Assembly (NCBI RefSeq): GCF_000142805.1 | Contig: NC_013081.1 | Coordinates: 186,001-250,000, forward strand | Direction of reading: 5' to 3' | Source: Lachancea thermotolerans CBS 6340 | Taxonomy: Eukaryota; Ascomycota; Saccharomycetes; Saccharomycetales; Saccharomycetaceae | DNA: 64,000 nt | Part shown: positions 25,456 through 34,568 of the stretch, piece after piece | Numbering within the stretch: position 1 is the stretch's first letter | How the letters are laid out: every line of letters starts with the position of its first letter | Program-made: the position numbers and the translations under genes | The notes under the pieces: model-generated | What the model was told of the DNA's origin: nothing | Databases searched by the model: none | The model's input: only the letters and a program-made list of their open reading frames with translations

Positions 25456-25547
25456 GAACAAGCACAAATTGAACGACTTGAGTCCTCTCTTTTTAACGCG
25501 ATATATGCTACTTGCACTATAAACTTGGGGGGGAGGGCAGGATGCTT

Positions 25548-27752
25548 TCAGACCATTTCATCAGCAAGGAATCTGGGACTTGGTAAAGTATATAACTTTT
25601 GATAGTCAACTTCTGTACCACCCAAAAGGGCCTTGAACCCTCTCTGAGAATACAGAAGCCGCTGCCACAGCGGAGCCGTGGTGTCGCTGAGCAACCAAAA
25701 ATCTTTTAGATTCGTTCTCCAGCCGTAGTTTGTCTCAAAGCTTAAATGTGAAGGCCGGTGAGATAGTTGCAAGTTGCGCGACCCCCCAAAAAATCCCTTC
25801 ACTACCAGCACAATCTGATCCAGCCCTATAAGCCCAAAGCATACCCCACCGCAGGTTCTTGGCTTCAACTGACTGGCCTCCTCACTATCCAAAGCGGGCT
25901 GGTTCAAAGCCTCAAGATCTTCTGCATCCATGAGATCCGTTGGTGTAGTCGTAAAAAATTCATTACCAGAGTCGCGAGCATGCCGCTTCCGCGAAGCGCT
26001 ATTAAGCTCCTGGTTCGTTATGCCCTTGAAGGTTTGAAACAGTTGAACTGCAATGAGAAAGAAAACCCAGACTGCTTGTATTAACGTCCAACTCAAGACC
26101 AAGAATGCAAACGTGTCCAAATGAAAACCGGCACATATCTCATCATCGAAGATACCACACTTGAAGTCAGTCTTGGATTCATCCTCGAGGAAATCAAAAT
26201 ACTCAATACAGGCGATAAAGAAACATGAAACGCCAGAAACCAACGACAAGAGGAAGTATATAAACTGTTTGTGGTTGAGCAGGCCCACGTCGTTGTAGAT
26301 CCAAGGACAGAAATGGTCAAACCGGACAATCAAGGCTTCGTTGAACCTGGAGAACTTTGACCTTAAAGGCTTCCTCTTATAGGTATCGACACAGAAATGT
26401 CTAGTATCAAACTTCCCAATACGAAGAAGTTCTTTAATTGCAATCCGCACAGGCTCCAATTCTTGCTCTTTTGTTATTCTGCCCGGGTCTGACAATACAA
26501 GGCTACCAAATAAGCCCAAACAGACTGTGAGAAAGACAAAGAACAGTGCGTTGGCTAATGGCTCATCAAACACAGTTGCTGGCAGCACCCTCGTAAGCCA
26601 TACATAAAAAACCCATATCACACTACCGAAGAGGAGACCGGCTAAAAAGGGCGTTTTCAAGAATGCATTTCCGCCCTGGCGCAGGCTATATGATGGAATC
26701 ACGAACTTTTTAAGAATCTTGGTACTAGCCCATCCTATCAGGACCGTAAATGTTATGGCGACGAAAGTGTTTAGCGTAGCCATAATTTTAAGAATTAGTC
26801 CAACGAGGATCCAAGGGGTGACAAAAGTGAGTAGTTTTGCATGTTGAGGATTCTTGAATAACTTAATAATAGGAACTCCTTCCGCGTTAAAGCCACTCTC
26901 AAGCAAGGCGTTCGTCAGGCTGTGCTCCGTCCGCATTTCCTGAGATATCACGAAACAGTTTTTATTGTCATTTGTATTTTGCAGAAAATCCCCTCCATTC
27001 TCAATGAGGTGCTTCAGCACTTGTGGCTGACCTTTCACAGTAGCCCAGTGAAGGGGTGTAAACCCGCCATTGTCAGCAATCCTAAAGTCAGCCTTGAAGT
27101 CAAGTAAAGCCTTAACCGATAACGAGTCTCCCTGGTAGGCAGCCCACAAAATCGGTGTTCTATTGTCGGGATCGACACAGTCGATACTGATTTTGTCTCC
27201 AACAACAAAAAACAATACGTAGAGAACCAGCATAATGTTAGAAGAATTGATTGAAAGATGCAAAAGGTTAAATCCCTGGTGATCTGTGAGAGTCGGGTCG
27301 GCGCCACTTTCAAGCAGGAAGTCAACGATGTAGACATAACCATATCTTGCAGCCCAGTGGAGCGGGGTAGCTTTCAAATTCCCGCCCTTGAAGTTGACGT
27401 CCGCTCCTTTTCCAACCAAGTACTTCGCGACCCCTAGGCGGTTGTTGATGCTGGCCCAATGCAGACCTGATACCATCTCATCCTCATGATAGTCATGCGT
27501 AATATCGATCAAGCCAAGTTCAACCATCTCTTTAACCTTCGCGAGATCCCCCGACTGACAAGCGTCTCTGTATTCCTGCAACTCCGGGTTTTGATTATGT
27601 GTAGAGCTCTCGTTGGCGCCTAGGGATATGTCGCTTGTAGATGCAGGGTTGCTGTTAGCGGGTGCGATCGGCTCTAGAGAAGTCACCGACGCTTGTGAAT
27701 TAGGATCCACATTAGTGGTTTGACTCTCAGTCCCTTCCTCAACAGTGCCCAT
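25548..27752 (-). CDS. AKR1: Ankyrin-repeat DHHC-type palmitoyltransferase Akr1
   Basis: The ATG at 27750-27752 gives 734 residues (S. cerevisiae Akr1, YDR264C, 764 aa; paralogue Akr2, YOR034C). Six ankyrin repeats occupy about residues 55-275 (ATPLHWAARYGYVYIVDFLL, FTPLHWATVKGQPQVLKHLI). Two transmembrane pairs (about 305-350 and 365-420) precede the Cys-rich catalytic domain at about 445-490 (FCVDTYKRKPLRSKFSRFNE, then FDHFCPWIYNDVGLLNHKQF). Two more helices follow at about 500-520 and 545-570. Akr1 palmitoylates the kinases Yck1 and Yck2 at the Golgi and acts in endocytosis and pheromone signalling. Like known Akr1 it lacks several zinc ligands of ordinary DHHC enzymes. The catalytic motif here reads DHFC, where S. 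cerevisiae has DHYC; the catalytic Cys is kept. Confidence 0.93.
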   Translation of the reverse strand: MGTVEEGTESQTTNVDPNSQASVTSLEPIAPANSNPASTSDISLGANESSTHNQNPELQEYRDACQSGDLAKVKEMVELGLIDITHDYHEDEMVSGLHWASINNRLGVAKYLVGKGADVNFKGGNLKATPLHWAARYGYVYIVDFLLESGADPTLTDHQGFNLLHLSINSSNIMLVLYVLFFVVGDKISIDCVDPDNRTPILWAAYQGDSLSVKALLDFKADFRIADNGGFTPLHWATVKGQPQVLKHLIENGGDFLQNTNDNKNCFVISQEMRTEHSLTNALLESGFNAEGVPIIKLFKNPQHAKLLTFVTPWILVGLILKIMATLNTFVAITFTVLIGWASTKILKKFVIPSYSLRQGGNAFLKTPFLAGLLFGSVIWVFYVWLTRVLPATVFDEPLANALFFVFLTVCLGLFGSLVLSDPGRITKEQELEPVRIAIKELLRIGKFDTRHFCVDTYKRKPLRSKFSRFNEALIVRFDHFCPWIYNDVGLLNHKQFIYFLLSLVSGVSCFFIACIEYFDFLEDESKTDFKCGIFDDEICAGFHLDTFAFLVLSWTLIQAVWVFFLIAVQLFQTFKGITNQELNSASRKRHARDSGNEFFTTTPTDLMDAEDLEALNQPALDSEEASQLKPRTCGGVCFGLIGLDQIVLVVKGFFGGSRNLQLSHRPSHLSFETNYGWRTNLKDFWLLSDTTAPLWQRLLYSQRGFKALLGGTEVDYQKLYTLPSPRFLADEMV

Positions 27753-27948
27753 TATTATCAAACAGAGATGCTCGAAGCTATCCGGGAAGCCTTTCTAAAG
27801 CCCTGTTAGCTCTCCCCTTCAGTGACGGTTGAAACTGTCTTAAGCCTCCAACCAATCTCGTCGAAACAGATGGTTGATGTTATTACGTACGAGTGTATGT
27901 CAACTCGGCGGCTATTCAGACCGTGTATATGTCATGCTTGTAGTAATT

Positions 27949-30135
27949 CTAATGAGCTCCTAAGATTGAATCGAGAGCCTCCAGATAATCCGAAGGATAG
28001 TTCGCCTCGTATTTGCGAGCAGTAAGGAGAGCGTTGCGCAAAGAAGACACATGAGACAAAGATCGGCGGACTTCAGCTGATGAGCTAGCTAGTGCATCGA
28101 AAAAAACTATAAGGCGATGCCTCAGCTCCGTCTCGTTACATTGCTTTTGCAAGACTTCCGTAGCATTATCTAAGAGTTCTTTCTTGCTTGCAAGTTCCTG
28201 GGCGATGAAAGGAACTGAACTCGCAACATTGGCAAAAATCGCAGAAACTGCCAACTGAGACCTTAAGTCTTCGAGGTTCAGAAGCTTGGCCAAAATGTTG
28301 AAATTGCGCACACTGCGAGGATTTTCGAAGTTGAAGAACTTTGCTGCAAGGTGTAAGGAACCTGCCATTAGGTTGCACAGGAGTTCAAGAGTTGATCTTT
28401 GTATTTCCACTGCAGTGTCCAGCATTAGGTTTTCGATCTTACTCCAGTAAGGTGGAGTGGATATTATCTTTTCGCAAACACTCTTGTCTTGCAGCGTTGC
28501 TAGATTTGTGAGAGCAAGCAGGGCCTCATATGAATCTCTTGGGGTGGTCTCGACGCCAGCGGAAGGCGCCTCTGGATCAGGAATTAAGTCAAAAAGGAAT
28601 GGCAGCACATTCAAAGCAGAATACCGAAGGAAAATCAGTTCAGGGTTTATCATAACAAGGGTCCTTGCAAGCGACCGGAGGGCCAGCTTCTTGAAATTTT
28701 CAGGCGTGGTTGCTGATGATAGAGCGTCCAGCAAGATAGTGACGCTACCCTGCTTGACACTCTCTGCAACCAACCCCTTACTACTTACCAAGTTGTGGAT
28801 GATCCTGACAAGTTGCAGCCGGAAGCCGCTACTTTGCGAGCTGAGCTTGGCTTTTGATATCCCCAGGACGTTCAGCTCAATAACAATGTCACGATTGAAG
28901 GTAGCTATGTCCTCATTGCTTAAAGCTGCATCTGCACCTTCTGCTTCTTCCTGGTCTAGGCGCTTCATGTCTGCATATGCTCTCAGGCCATGCGCTGAGT
29001 GCTCCGCTGAGTTTAAGTCCTCCAGTTTGCTTGATAAATTGCCGACAACGACCAGTATACCATAGCTCACTATAGGCGCGCTTTGCGAAGACTTTAGCAT
29101 TGAAACTAAATCAAGTAATGCATCATTATCTCGTAAGAACATAGCCTTCACAGAAGGCTTCAGGGTTAAGTAAGCCAGTCCTTCTACTGCTATCTCACTG
29201 TGTTGTTCTGATTTCCCGAGAGCGTCTATAAGAATCCGCCCTAAGCTTTCAACCGTCATGCCTTTCAATTTGCTGAAACTCCAAGTCTTAATCAAGACCA
29301 AAGCGGAGTGAGCTTTGAACTTTTCTGTTTTGACACCTTCGCCCAAGGCATCGATGTAGTTATCGGCGATATAACATCTGACAGTTTCATCGACGCAAGC
29401 CACAGACAACAACGTTAAAAGGTTAAATGCAAGGGTTTCATCGCTTTTAAACAGTTTTCTCTTCGATACTTCCTGAAATTCTTCACCGAGAAAGACACTG
29501 GTGCACAGCGCGGTGGAAGCAGGATAAAGCTGAGTCAAAAGCTCAACCACAATCAAAAGCGAGCCATCGGTCGCTTCCGCATCGGCCTCTATCAAAAGTG
29601 AACCTATGATATCGAGCAAGTATTTCTCGAATTCGCCTTTGTATCCCTTGTCTAATTGAGCAAATATGACCAGCATTAGCGGTCTTATTTCCGCCTCACA
29701 GCACCGCAGGATGATCTCTTTAATCACAAACTTCAAGGACACAAAATTGTAATGGTACTTGCTAAGCAGTTGCACCATGACTGTAAACAAAAACACTACA
29801 TTAAGCCTTTTGTCCTGTAATCCTCGCTTGATTTCAAGCACAAGGGTGTCTGAATCGGTCTGATTACCGAAGCAATCCACCAAGACCGAGATAGCGCCAC
29901 TGTCACATTCTTGAAACACTCGCAGAGACTTCTCAACATCGCTATGTACCTTTTCGATAAGATATTGGCGAGACTTCGAATGGTCTTGGAAAGCCCTAAC
30001 GAGAATTTGTCCCTGTTCTAGCTTTTCTGCAGGGGAATCTTCGAATATTAAATCGATGCCACGAATATAGTCTTCTGCATCAATCTGGACTTTACAGGAC
30101 TCGTTTAGCCTTTTAGCAAGCTTCTGTACGTCCAT
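27949..30135 (-). CDS. SHE4: UCS-domain myosin chaperone She4
   Basis: The 728-residue all-helical protein matches S. cerevisiae She4 (YOR035C, 789 aa) by length, lack of other domains and place next to AKR1/AKR2 (YOR034C). UCS proteins fold and stabilise myosin motor heads; She4 acts on Myo3/Myo5 and Myo2/Myo4 and is needed for ASH1 mRNA transport and endocytosis. Leu-rich helices of armadillo character run through the chain. The C-terminal UCS region (about 330-720) has stretches such as SGFRLQLVRIIHNLVSSKGL, VTILLDALSSATTPENFKKL and YEALLALTNLATLQDKSVCE, the last being a typical UCS/UNC-45 core motif. The region upstream is shared with divergent PEX10 (120 bases). Confidence 0.88.
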   Translation of the reverse strand: MDVQKLAKRLNESCKVQIDAEDYIRGIDLIFEDSPAEKLEQGQILVRAFQDHSKSRQYLIEKVHSDVEKSLRVFQECDSGAISVLVDCFGNQTDSDTLVLEIKRGLQDKRLNVVFLFTVMVQLLSKYHYNFVSLKFVIKEIILRCCEAEIRPLMLVIFAQLDKGYKGEFEKYLLDIIGSLLIEADAEATDGSLLIVVELLTQLYPASTALCTSVFLGEEFQEVSKRKLFKSDETLAFNLLTLLSVACVDETVRCYIADNYIDALGEGVKTEKFKAHSALVLIKTWSFSKLKGMTVESLGRILIDALGKSEQHSEIAVEGLAYLTLKPSVKAMFLRDNDALLDLVSMLKSSQSAPIVSYGILVVVGNLSSKLEDLNSAEHSAHGLRAYADMKRLDQEEAEGADAALSNEDIATFNRDIVIELNVLGISKAKLSSQSSGFRLQLVRIIHNLVSSKGLVAESVKQGSVTILLDALSSATTPENFKKLALRSLARTLVMINPELIFLRYSALNVLPFLFDLIPDPEAPSAGVETTPRDSYEALLALTNLATLQDKSVCEKIISTPPYWSKIENLMLDTAVEIQRSTLELLCNLMAGSLHLAAKFFNFENPRSVRNFNILAKLLNLEDLRSQLAVSAIFANVASSVPFIAQELASKKELLDNATEVLQKQCNETELRHRLIVFFDALASSSAEVRRSLSHVSSLRNALLTARKYEANYPSDYLEALDSILGAH

Positions 30136-30255
30136 CTTTAGCTTTTCCCAGTTTCTGCACTGTTATGCAGTGATTATTTCGGAGAGCTCTACTTAGATAT
30201 AATATGTTCCCCAAAATTATAACCTCTTAAGCTAAAGAAACCCGCCCTTTTTGAG

Positions 30256-31301
30256 ATGGCTAATTCCAGAAAACTTGAATTTGCAGATGCTTCTGCCATT
30301 GGTAAGTATGATTATATTACCTTTTGATAAGAGTTTTCCTAACCGCGAATCTTTCAGTGCAATCTCACCAGAAAGATGATCAAATCGAAAGTATTCTGAC
30401 CTCAAAACTGGCGGACGCAACAAGGGCAATCAAAGGCCAGTACTTCTCAAACGTATACTCAAAAGAAATCTCCACTTGCGCCAAACTGCTTTATCTTGCA
30501 CTGACTACCCTGAGAGGGAGAAGAACTTTGGGAGAAGAATACGTAGATCTACTCCATGTTAACCGAAATGGCGAAAAGCTTCCGCGCATGCTGCAACGTT
30601 TGCTTTTCGTCCTTTCGCATGCACTGATTCCATACGCATATTACAAGATACTCGGCCGGCTCTCTAGAAGCAAAGATGCAGGTGGTCAGAACGAAAATGG
30701 CTTGCAGACTCCGAAGTCAACTTTGAGAAAGTTATTGAATACCAAAACGTTCCAGGGCGTTGTAAATGTTTCGACGGACCTTAATCTTCTAAATTTCTAT
30801 TTTAAAGGGGCATTTTACGATATTTCAAAGCGGATATTTGGCTTAAGATACGCAGTTGGCCATAAAATAAGCGAATCAGAAGAGAACTTCCGGAGCTCTA
30901 GTAGCAAGACTTACCGACTGCTTGGATTGGTACTTTTAGTACAATTTGTTACAAGAAATGTACCGCCCATCGTTACTTGGCTGAAAAAGGAGCTGATCGT
31001 GAGCCCGCTCAGTGATAAAACTTCGTCAGAAATACAGAACAATGCTTCTTTAGTGATAACAGGAGTACCGTCTAAAGATATCGTCAATCATGTCGACCTT
31101 CAAGATCCAGCGGAGTTAAGCTTTATCCCAAGCGAATCCAGAAAATGTATTTTATGTTTAAGTTTGATGGTGGATCCCAGCTGTGCTCCTTGTGGCCACT
31201 TATTTTGCTGGGACTGCCTTCTTAACTGGTCTAAAGAAAGACCGGAATGTCCTTTATGCCGCCAGACATGTCAAACACAGAGCATTCTTCCCATAAGATA
31301 A
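30256..31301 (+). CDS. PEX10: Peroxisomal RING E3 ligase Pex10, two exons
   Basis: Exons at 30256-30301 and 30358-31301 give 329 residues (S. cerevisiae Pex10, YDR265W, 337 aa). Exon 1 codes MANSRKLEFADASAI and the junction codon makes Val; the joined stretch FADASAI-VQSHQKDDQI matches FADAPSIVQAHQKDEQI of S. cerevisiae, which fixes the splice. The membrane part has TLGEEYVDLLHVNRNGEKLP and several hydrophobic segments. The C-terminal RING reads CILCLSLMVDPSCAPCGHLF then CWDCLL...CPLC, a full C3HC4 set. With Pex2 and Pex12 it forms the retrotranslocation channel that ubiquitinates the import receptor Pex5. It is divergent from SHE4 and convergent with HEL2, as in S. cerevisiae (YDR265W-YDR266C). 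Confidence 0.93.
30302..30357 (+). other. 56-nt spliceosomal intron in PEX10
   Basis: Phase-1 intron with 5' site GTAAGT, 3' site TTTCAG and a probable branch site TCCTAAC (30337-30343), a one-base variant of TACTAAC, with the branch A 15 bases before the intron end. Removing it restores the conserved N-terminus. S. cerevisiae PEX10 is, to my knowledge, intronless. Confidence 0.85.
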
Positions 31302-31351
31302 TGAAATGCATTAATATCGCTATATGCGACCTTTATTGAATCTATCTACTT

Positions 31352-33211
31352 TTAAATGCCAATGTGAAACAAAAGCTGTTTTTGTTTCCCCTTTTTCACA
31401 TGGATAGGCGATGCAGTATCGGTGGTATCGCGGTTAGATGTCTCTGAGTTTTGCCGAGAGCTGGGGGGAGTTTTACCCCATTGCGAAGGATCCGGAATAT
31501 CAGGCTGGTTCACTAAGGGAGCTCTGAACTTTTTGGCCTGAGACTTTGGTAAAGGTGGAAACTTTTCTCTGTCTACTGCGGCACTGGGCGCTACGCTCGC
31601 TTTCTTGTTATCCAAATAAGTAGGCTTGTAAAAGGACTCAGTTGATGAAGATTTCCGAGTAGTCAAAGAAGGTGCTACCTTTGGTGTAGCACTCTTGGGC
31701 TTGCTATATGAGACTTTCTGAGGAACCAAAAGCGGCTGCGGGCTCGAAGGCTTTTTCAGCGCAGGGAAGTTAAATTGACGGGCTGCCTTGTTGGTTCCAC
31801 CATTTCTACCCCAGGAACCGCTAACAACATTACCTGCTAACAGCGAAGGGCTCGAGTTGCTCAGAGATGGGAAATTGGTGAACCGATCTTGTTTCTTCTG
31901 TTCACTATCATAGATAGCACGGAGGTCTTGATGGAACTTGGTATTTTTTGGGAATAGCTCAGAAAAGTCATAAAGAAGCAAGGCTGTATTGGCTTGAGGC
32001 GACTTGAAAAGGTTCTCGTACGCGCTATAAACATCTTGTGCAGTAATCATTTTGTTTTTGTAGCTCTCATTTATTGCGAGGAATTGCTCAAAGTCTGTAT
32101 GAGAATAATTCAAATAGTGCCTGGCTCTTTCTTCCATTCTTAATCTCTTCACTTCCTGCGAATTCTCGGGGTCTTCCTTCTTTGAGCTCACGCCCCCAAA
32201 ATCTGACGTGCTAGAGTTTCTTGACGAGGGCCGGCTAAAAGTTGAAAGTTGTGATTGGTACTTTCTACCCTTCAAAGCCGCGTTGTTGTTTCCATTCCGC
32301 AGGATGCTGCCGTGTTCCTTAAGAATGTGTGCTTGAAGATCCAGGTCGTCCCTAAAAACAACGAATTTACTATCTAAGCACGACTGGACAGTACAGATGT
32401 AGTGTTCGAACTTAAAGTGCTCAAAAAGTTGGTCATAGTCCTTGAAGTATCTAGGAGATGCCGAGTTCTCCTGGTCGCAGATGTGACACCTTTCGTGGCG
32501 GTCGCGCATGTGAATGTTGAGCTCATCGTCGGAATAGAACCTCTGTCCAGAGCAAAAGCCACACATCGGGTGTCCTTTAAAACCCTCTGAGTCACCCTTA
32601 GACTGATGAACTCTCAGCTGATTAGGAGTGTAGACCCTCAGCTCAGAGGGAAATGCCTTTTTGTGCGACGCACAGATCATACAGATTGTCTTGTTGTGGG
32701 CGTTTTTCAAGTGGGCATTGTATTTCTTAAAGTTTTCGTAATCGGTGGAACCTGTGTCCCCAAAGGGACATGTAAAGAGCAGCAGGTTCAGCGTCGCACT
32801 CGCGGCGTCTTTGGAAGTGAAAGAGACGCCATATTTGTCGTTCGTGTCGACCAAGCTCTGGCTATTGATGTCGCCAAAAGCAGCTTTCTTGTCCGCAGAG
32901 AAAATAACCAAGTCACTCTCTGTCCTGCACACCAGACAGGACCTCTTGTTGTATAATGCGCGCTGCCTGAAGGTGCACCGGTTGCAAGTAACGTGGTTGC
33001 AGGGCGAGATCGAAGCATACTTGATCTTCTCCGCGCAGATGATACATATGTCCTCTTCATCCAACTCGCTTGCGGTATCCCCACCTTCCCTACCCTGCGA
33101 AAACGTTCTTTTCCATCCTTGTTCACCGTTTTTGCCGAGATCCTTCTTCGGCTTGCTTTGTGCCCCTTGCGTCCTTCTAAAATTGCGTTTCTGTTGTGGT
33201 TGCGTGGACAT
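31352..33211 (-). CDS. HEL2: RING E3 ubiquitin ligase Hel2 (ZNF598)
   Basis: The 619-residue protein matches S. cerevisiae Hel2 (YDR266C, 639 aa), which senses collided ribosomes, ubiquitinates uS10 and uS3, and starts ribosome-associated quality control and no-go decay. An N-terminal RING (CIICAEKIKYASISPCNHVT, then CNRCTF...CLVCR; about residues 56-100) is followed by the Cys/His zinc-finger array of ZNF598 (about 145-310: CMICASHKKAFPSELRVY, HPMCGFCSGQRFYSDDELNI, RHERCHICDQENSASPRYFK). The rest is a polar, basic, Ser-rich tail, with a helical segment at about 355-420. A pair of basic patches near the N-terminus could contact the ribosome. The 3' end converges with PEX10, 50 bases apart. 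Confidence 0.93.
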   Translation of the reverse strand: MSTQPQQKRNFRRTQGAQSKPKKDLGKNGEQGWKRTFSQGREGGDTASELDEEDICIICAEKIKYASISPCNHVTCNRCTFRQRALYNKRSCLVCRTESDLVIFSADKKAAFGDINSQSLVDTNDKYGVSFTSKDAASATLNLLLFTCPFGDTGSTDYENFKKYNAHLKNAHNKTICMICASHKKAFPSELRVYTPNQLRVHQSKGDSEGFKGHPMCGFCSGQRFYSDDELNIHMRDRHERCHICDQENSASPRYFKDYDQLFEHFKFEHYICTVQSCLDSKFVVFRDDLDLQAHILKEHGSILRNGNNNAALKGRKYQSQLSTFSRPSSRNSSTSDFGGVSSKKEDPENSQEVKRLRMEERARHYLNYSHTDFEQFLAINESYKNKMITAQDVYSAYENLFKSPQANTALLLYDFSELFPKNTKFHQDLRAIYDSEQKKQDRFTNFPSLSNSSPSLLAGNVVSGSWGRNGGTNKAARQFNFPALKKPSSPQPLLVPQKVSYSKPKSATPKVAPSLTTRKSSSTESFYKPTYLDNKKASVAPSAAVDREKFPPLPKSQAKKFRAPLVNQPDIPDPSQWGKTPPSSRQNSETSNRDTTDTASPIHVKKGKQKQLLFHIGI

Positions 33212-33821
33212 GAGCGTTACTGGGGATCAAATGATTAATACGAAGCTGCAAGGGCTTAATCTTTAATAGGGCTGATTTTTCCGGCGCAACAATGCCCATG
33301 TCCTAAAGCCCGTCACCGTGCGAAAATAATGAGTTCATGGCTCTGAAAATTTGAATAGACACACGTTTCAAATGACATCAACATATCTCTCAGTGTGTAT
33401 GTGATTGCCCGTTCCTTCGCGGAGGCACCATTAGGATTAGTTGGTACTACGTGCTGGACTTTCGTAAGCCCGTTCAAAAACTGTGCGCTTTTTTAAAACT
33501 TACTTAGCGAGGGGTTTTTCAATGTTGGTCTTCAATTGCATTGTCTGACGCTGTAATTATAGAAACTTGAAGCTTAAGGAAGTGGCATGGCGATGCGGCG
33601 CTGATTGCAATTGCTTGGCACTACCTGCTGAAGCAGAAAGGCATTCGACGTAGTAGCTTTTTCGCCAAACCTTGCCAGTTTCTCTGGTCGAAGATCACGA
33701 GCTTCAATCATAATTATTAGCTAGCATAGGATTTTCCATGTAGCAGCGTGTGGGCTCTCATCTCTCCTCTTCGAGCCTCTGGACCACCCAGTTGGCTATA
33801 AGAATCCCTGAAGAATTGGTA
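33212..33821. other. Divergent promoter region HEL2-GEP4
   Basis: This 610-base region joins the two conserved blocks: HEL2 ends the YDR/YOR block and GEP4 opens the YHR/YDR345-349 block, so an ancestral rearrangement breakpoint relative to S. cerevisiae lies here. I see no gene, tRNA or repeat in it. Confidence 0.5.
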
Positions 33822-34462
33822 ATGAATGTCAGTGCAACTTTGAACGTTCTGCGACTGCTCCAGAACCCCGGCTTGTGCATTCCGCAGCTTACCGTAGGAA
33901 ACTTTGGCCAAATACCGGTGCCTATAGGACCCTCAATCAAAGCTGTGGTGCTGGACAAAGATAACTGTTTTGCTTACCCTCATTCCAACGAGGTATGGCC
34001 AGATTATGAGGCATGTAAAGGCGTCTGACAGACGTGTTAAGATTCGCGCGATTGCGTACAGCATACTAACACGCTAGGATTTTACAGAAAACTTGGGTGG
34101 AACTAAAAAAAGCTTATCCTGGTGCTTCATTGCTTATAGTCAGCAATAGTGCTGGAAGCAGTGATGATAAAGACCTAAAACAGGCGCGCCTTCTTGAAGA
34201 GACTACGGGGGTTCCAGTTTTGCGCCACAAGGTCAAGAAGCCAGGGTGCCGAGACGAGATTCTGAGTTACTTCTCGGGCAAAAAGATCACAAACGACCCT
34301 AGTGAAATCGCAGTTGTGGGGGATCGCCTTTTCACAGACATCATGATGGCTAACCTCATGGGTAGCTATGGGGTGTGGGTGAGAGATGGGGTGAAGCCCT
34401 CCAAGAATCCTATAGTCCATTTTGAGAAGCTGCTTTTCAAGTGGCTGACTCCTGGCAGTTAA
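33822..34462 (+). CDS. GEP4: Mitochondrial phosphatidylglycerophosphatase Gep4, two exons
   Basis: Exons at 33822-34010 and 34088-34462 give 187 residues (S. cerevisiae Gep4, YHR100C, 185 aa). Gep4 is a HAD-family phosphatase on the matrix side of the inner membrane that makes phosphatidylglycerol for cardiolipin. The start MNVSATLNVLRLL matches MNISGTLNTLRLL. Motif I AVVLDKDNC (the nucleophile Asp in DKDN), motif II LLIVSNSAGS, a Lys in RHKVKKPGC and motif IV VVGDRLFTDIMMANLMGSYG are all present. The spliced join VWPDYE-KTWVELKKAY aligns without gap to IWPDYLQHWETLRSKY of S. cerevisiae, fixing the intron ends. Without splicing the frame stops 15 bases after the 5' site. It lies next to TRA1 (YHR099W) as in S. 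cerevisiae. Confidence 0.93.
34011..34087 (+). other. 77-nt GC-AG intron in GEP4
   Basis: Phase-0 intron. The 5' site reads GCATGT in place of GTATGT, the branch site is a perfect TACTAAC (34064-34070), and the 3' site is TTTTACAG. The nearby GT at 34015 would create a stop codon at the join, and no other GT gives the conserved protein. This is therefore a GC-AG intron. Confidence 0.85.
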
Positions 34463-34568
34463 AGTGAAAGGGTCTGGCCGACTGACGCGACATGCCAGCT
34501 TGACTTAAATTTCCGTCGATTTTGTGCCCATTGAGTTGAACAAGACTATATCTTAGGCGGCGAACGCG

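Noticed and set aside
33212-33821. A snoRNA or other small RNA in the HEL2-GEP4 spacer
   Set aside because: No paired C/D boxes or hairpin-ACA layout could be made out by eye; a structural RNA search would be needed to say more.
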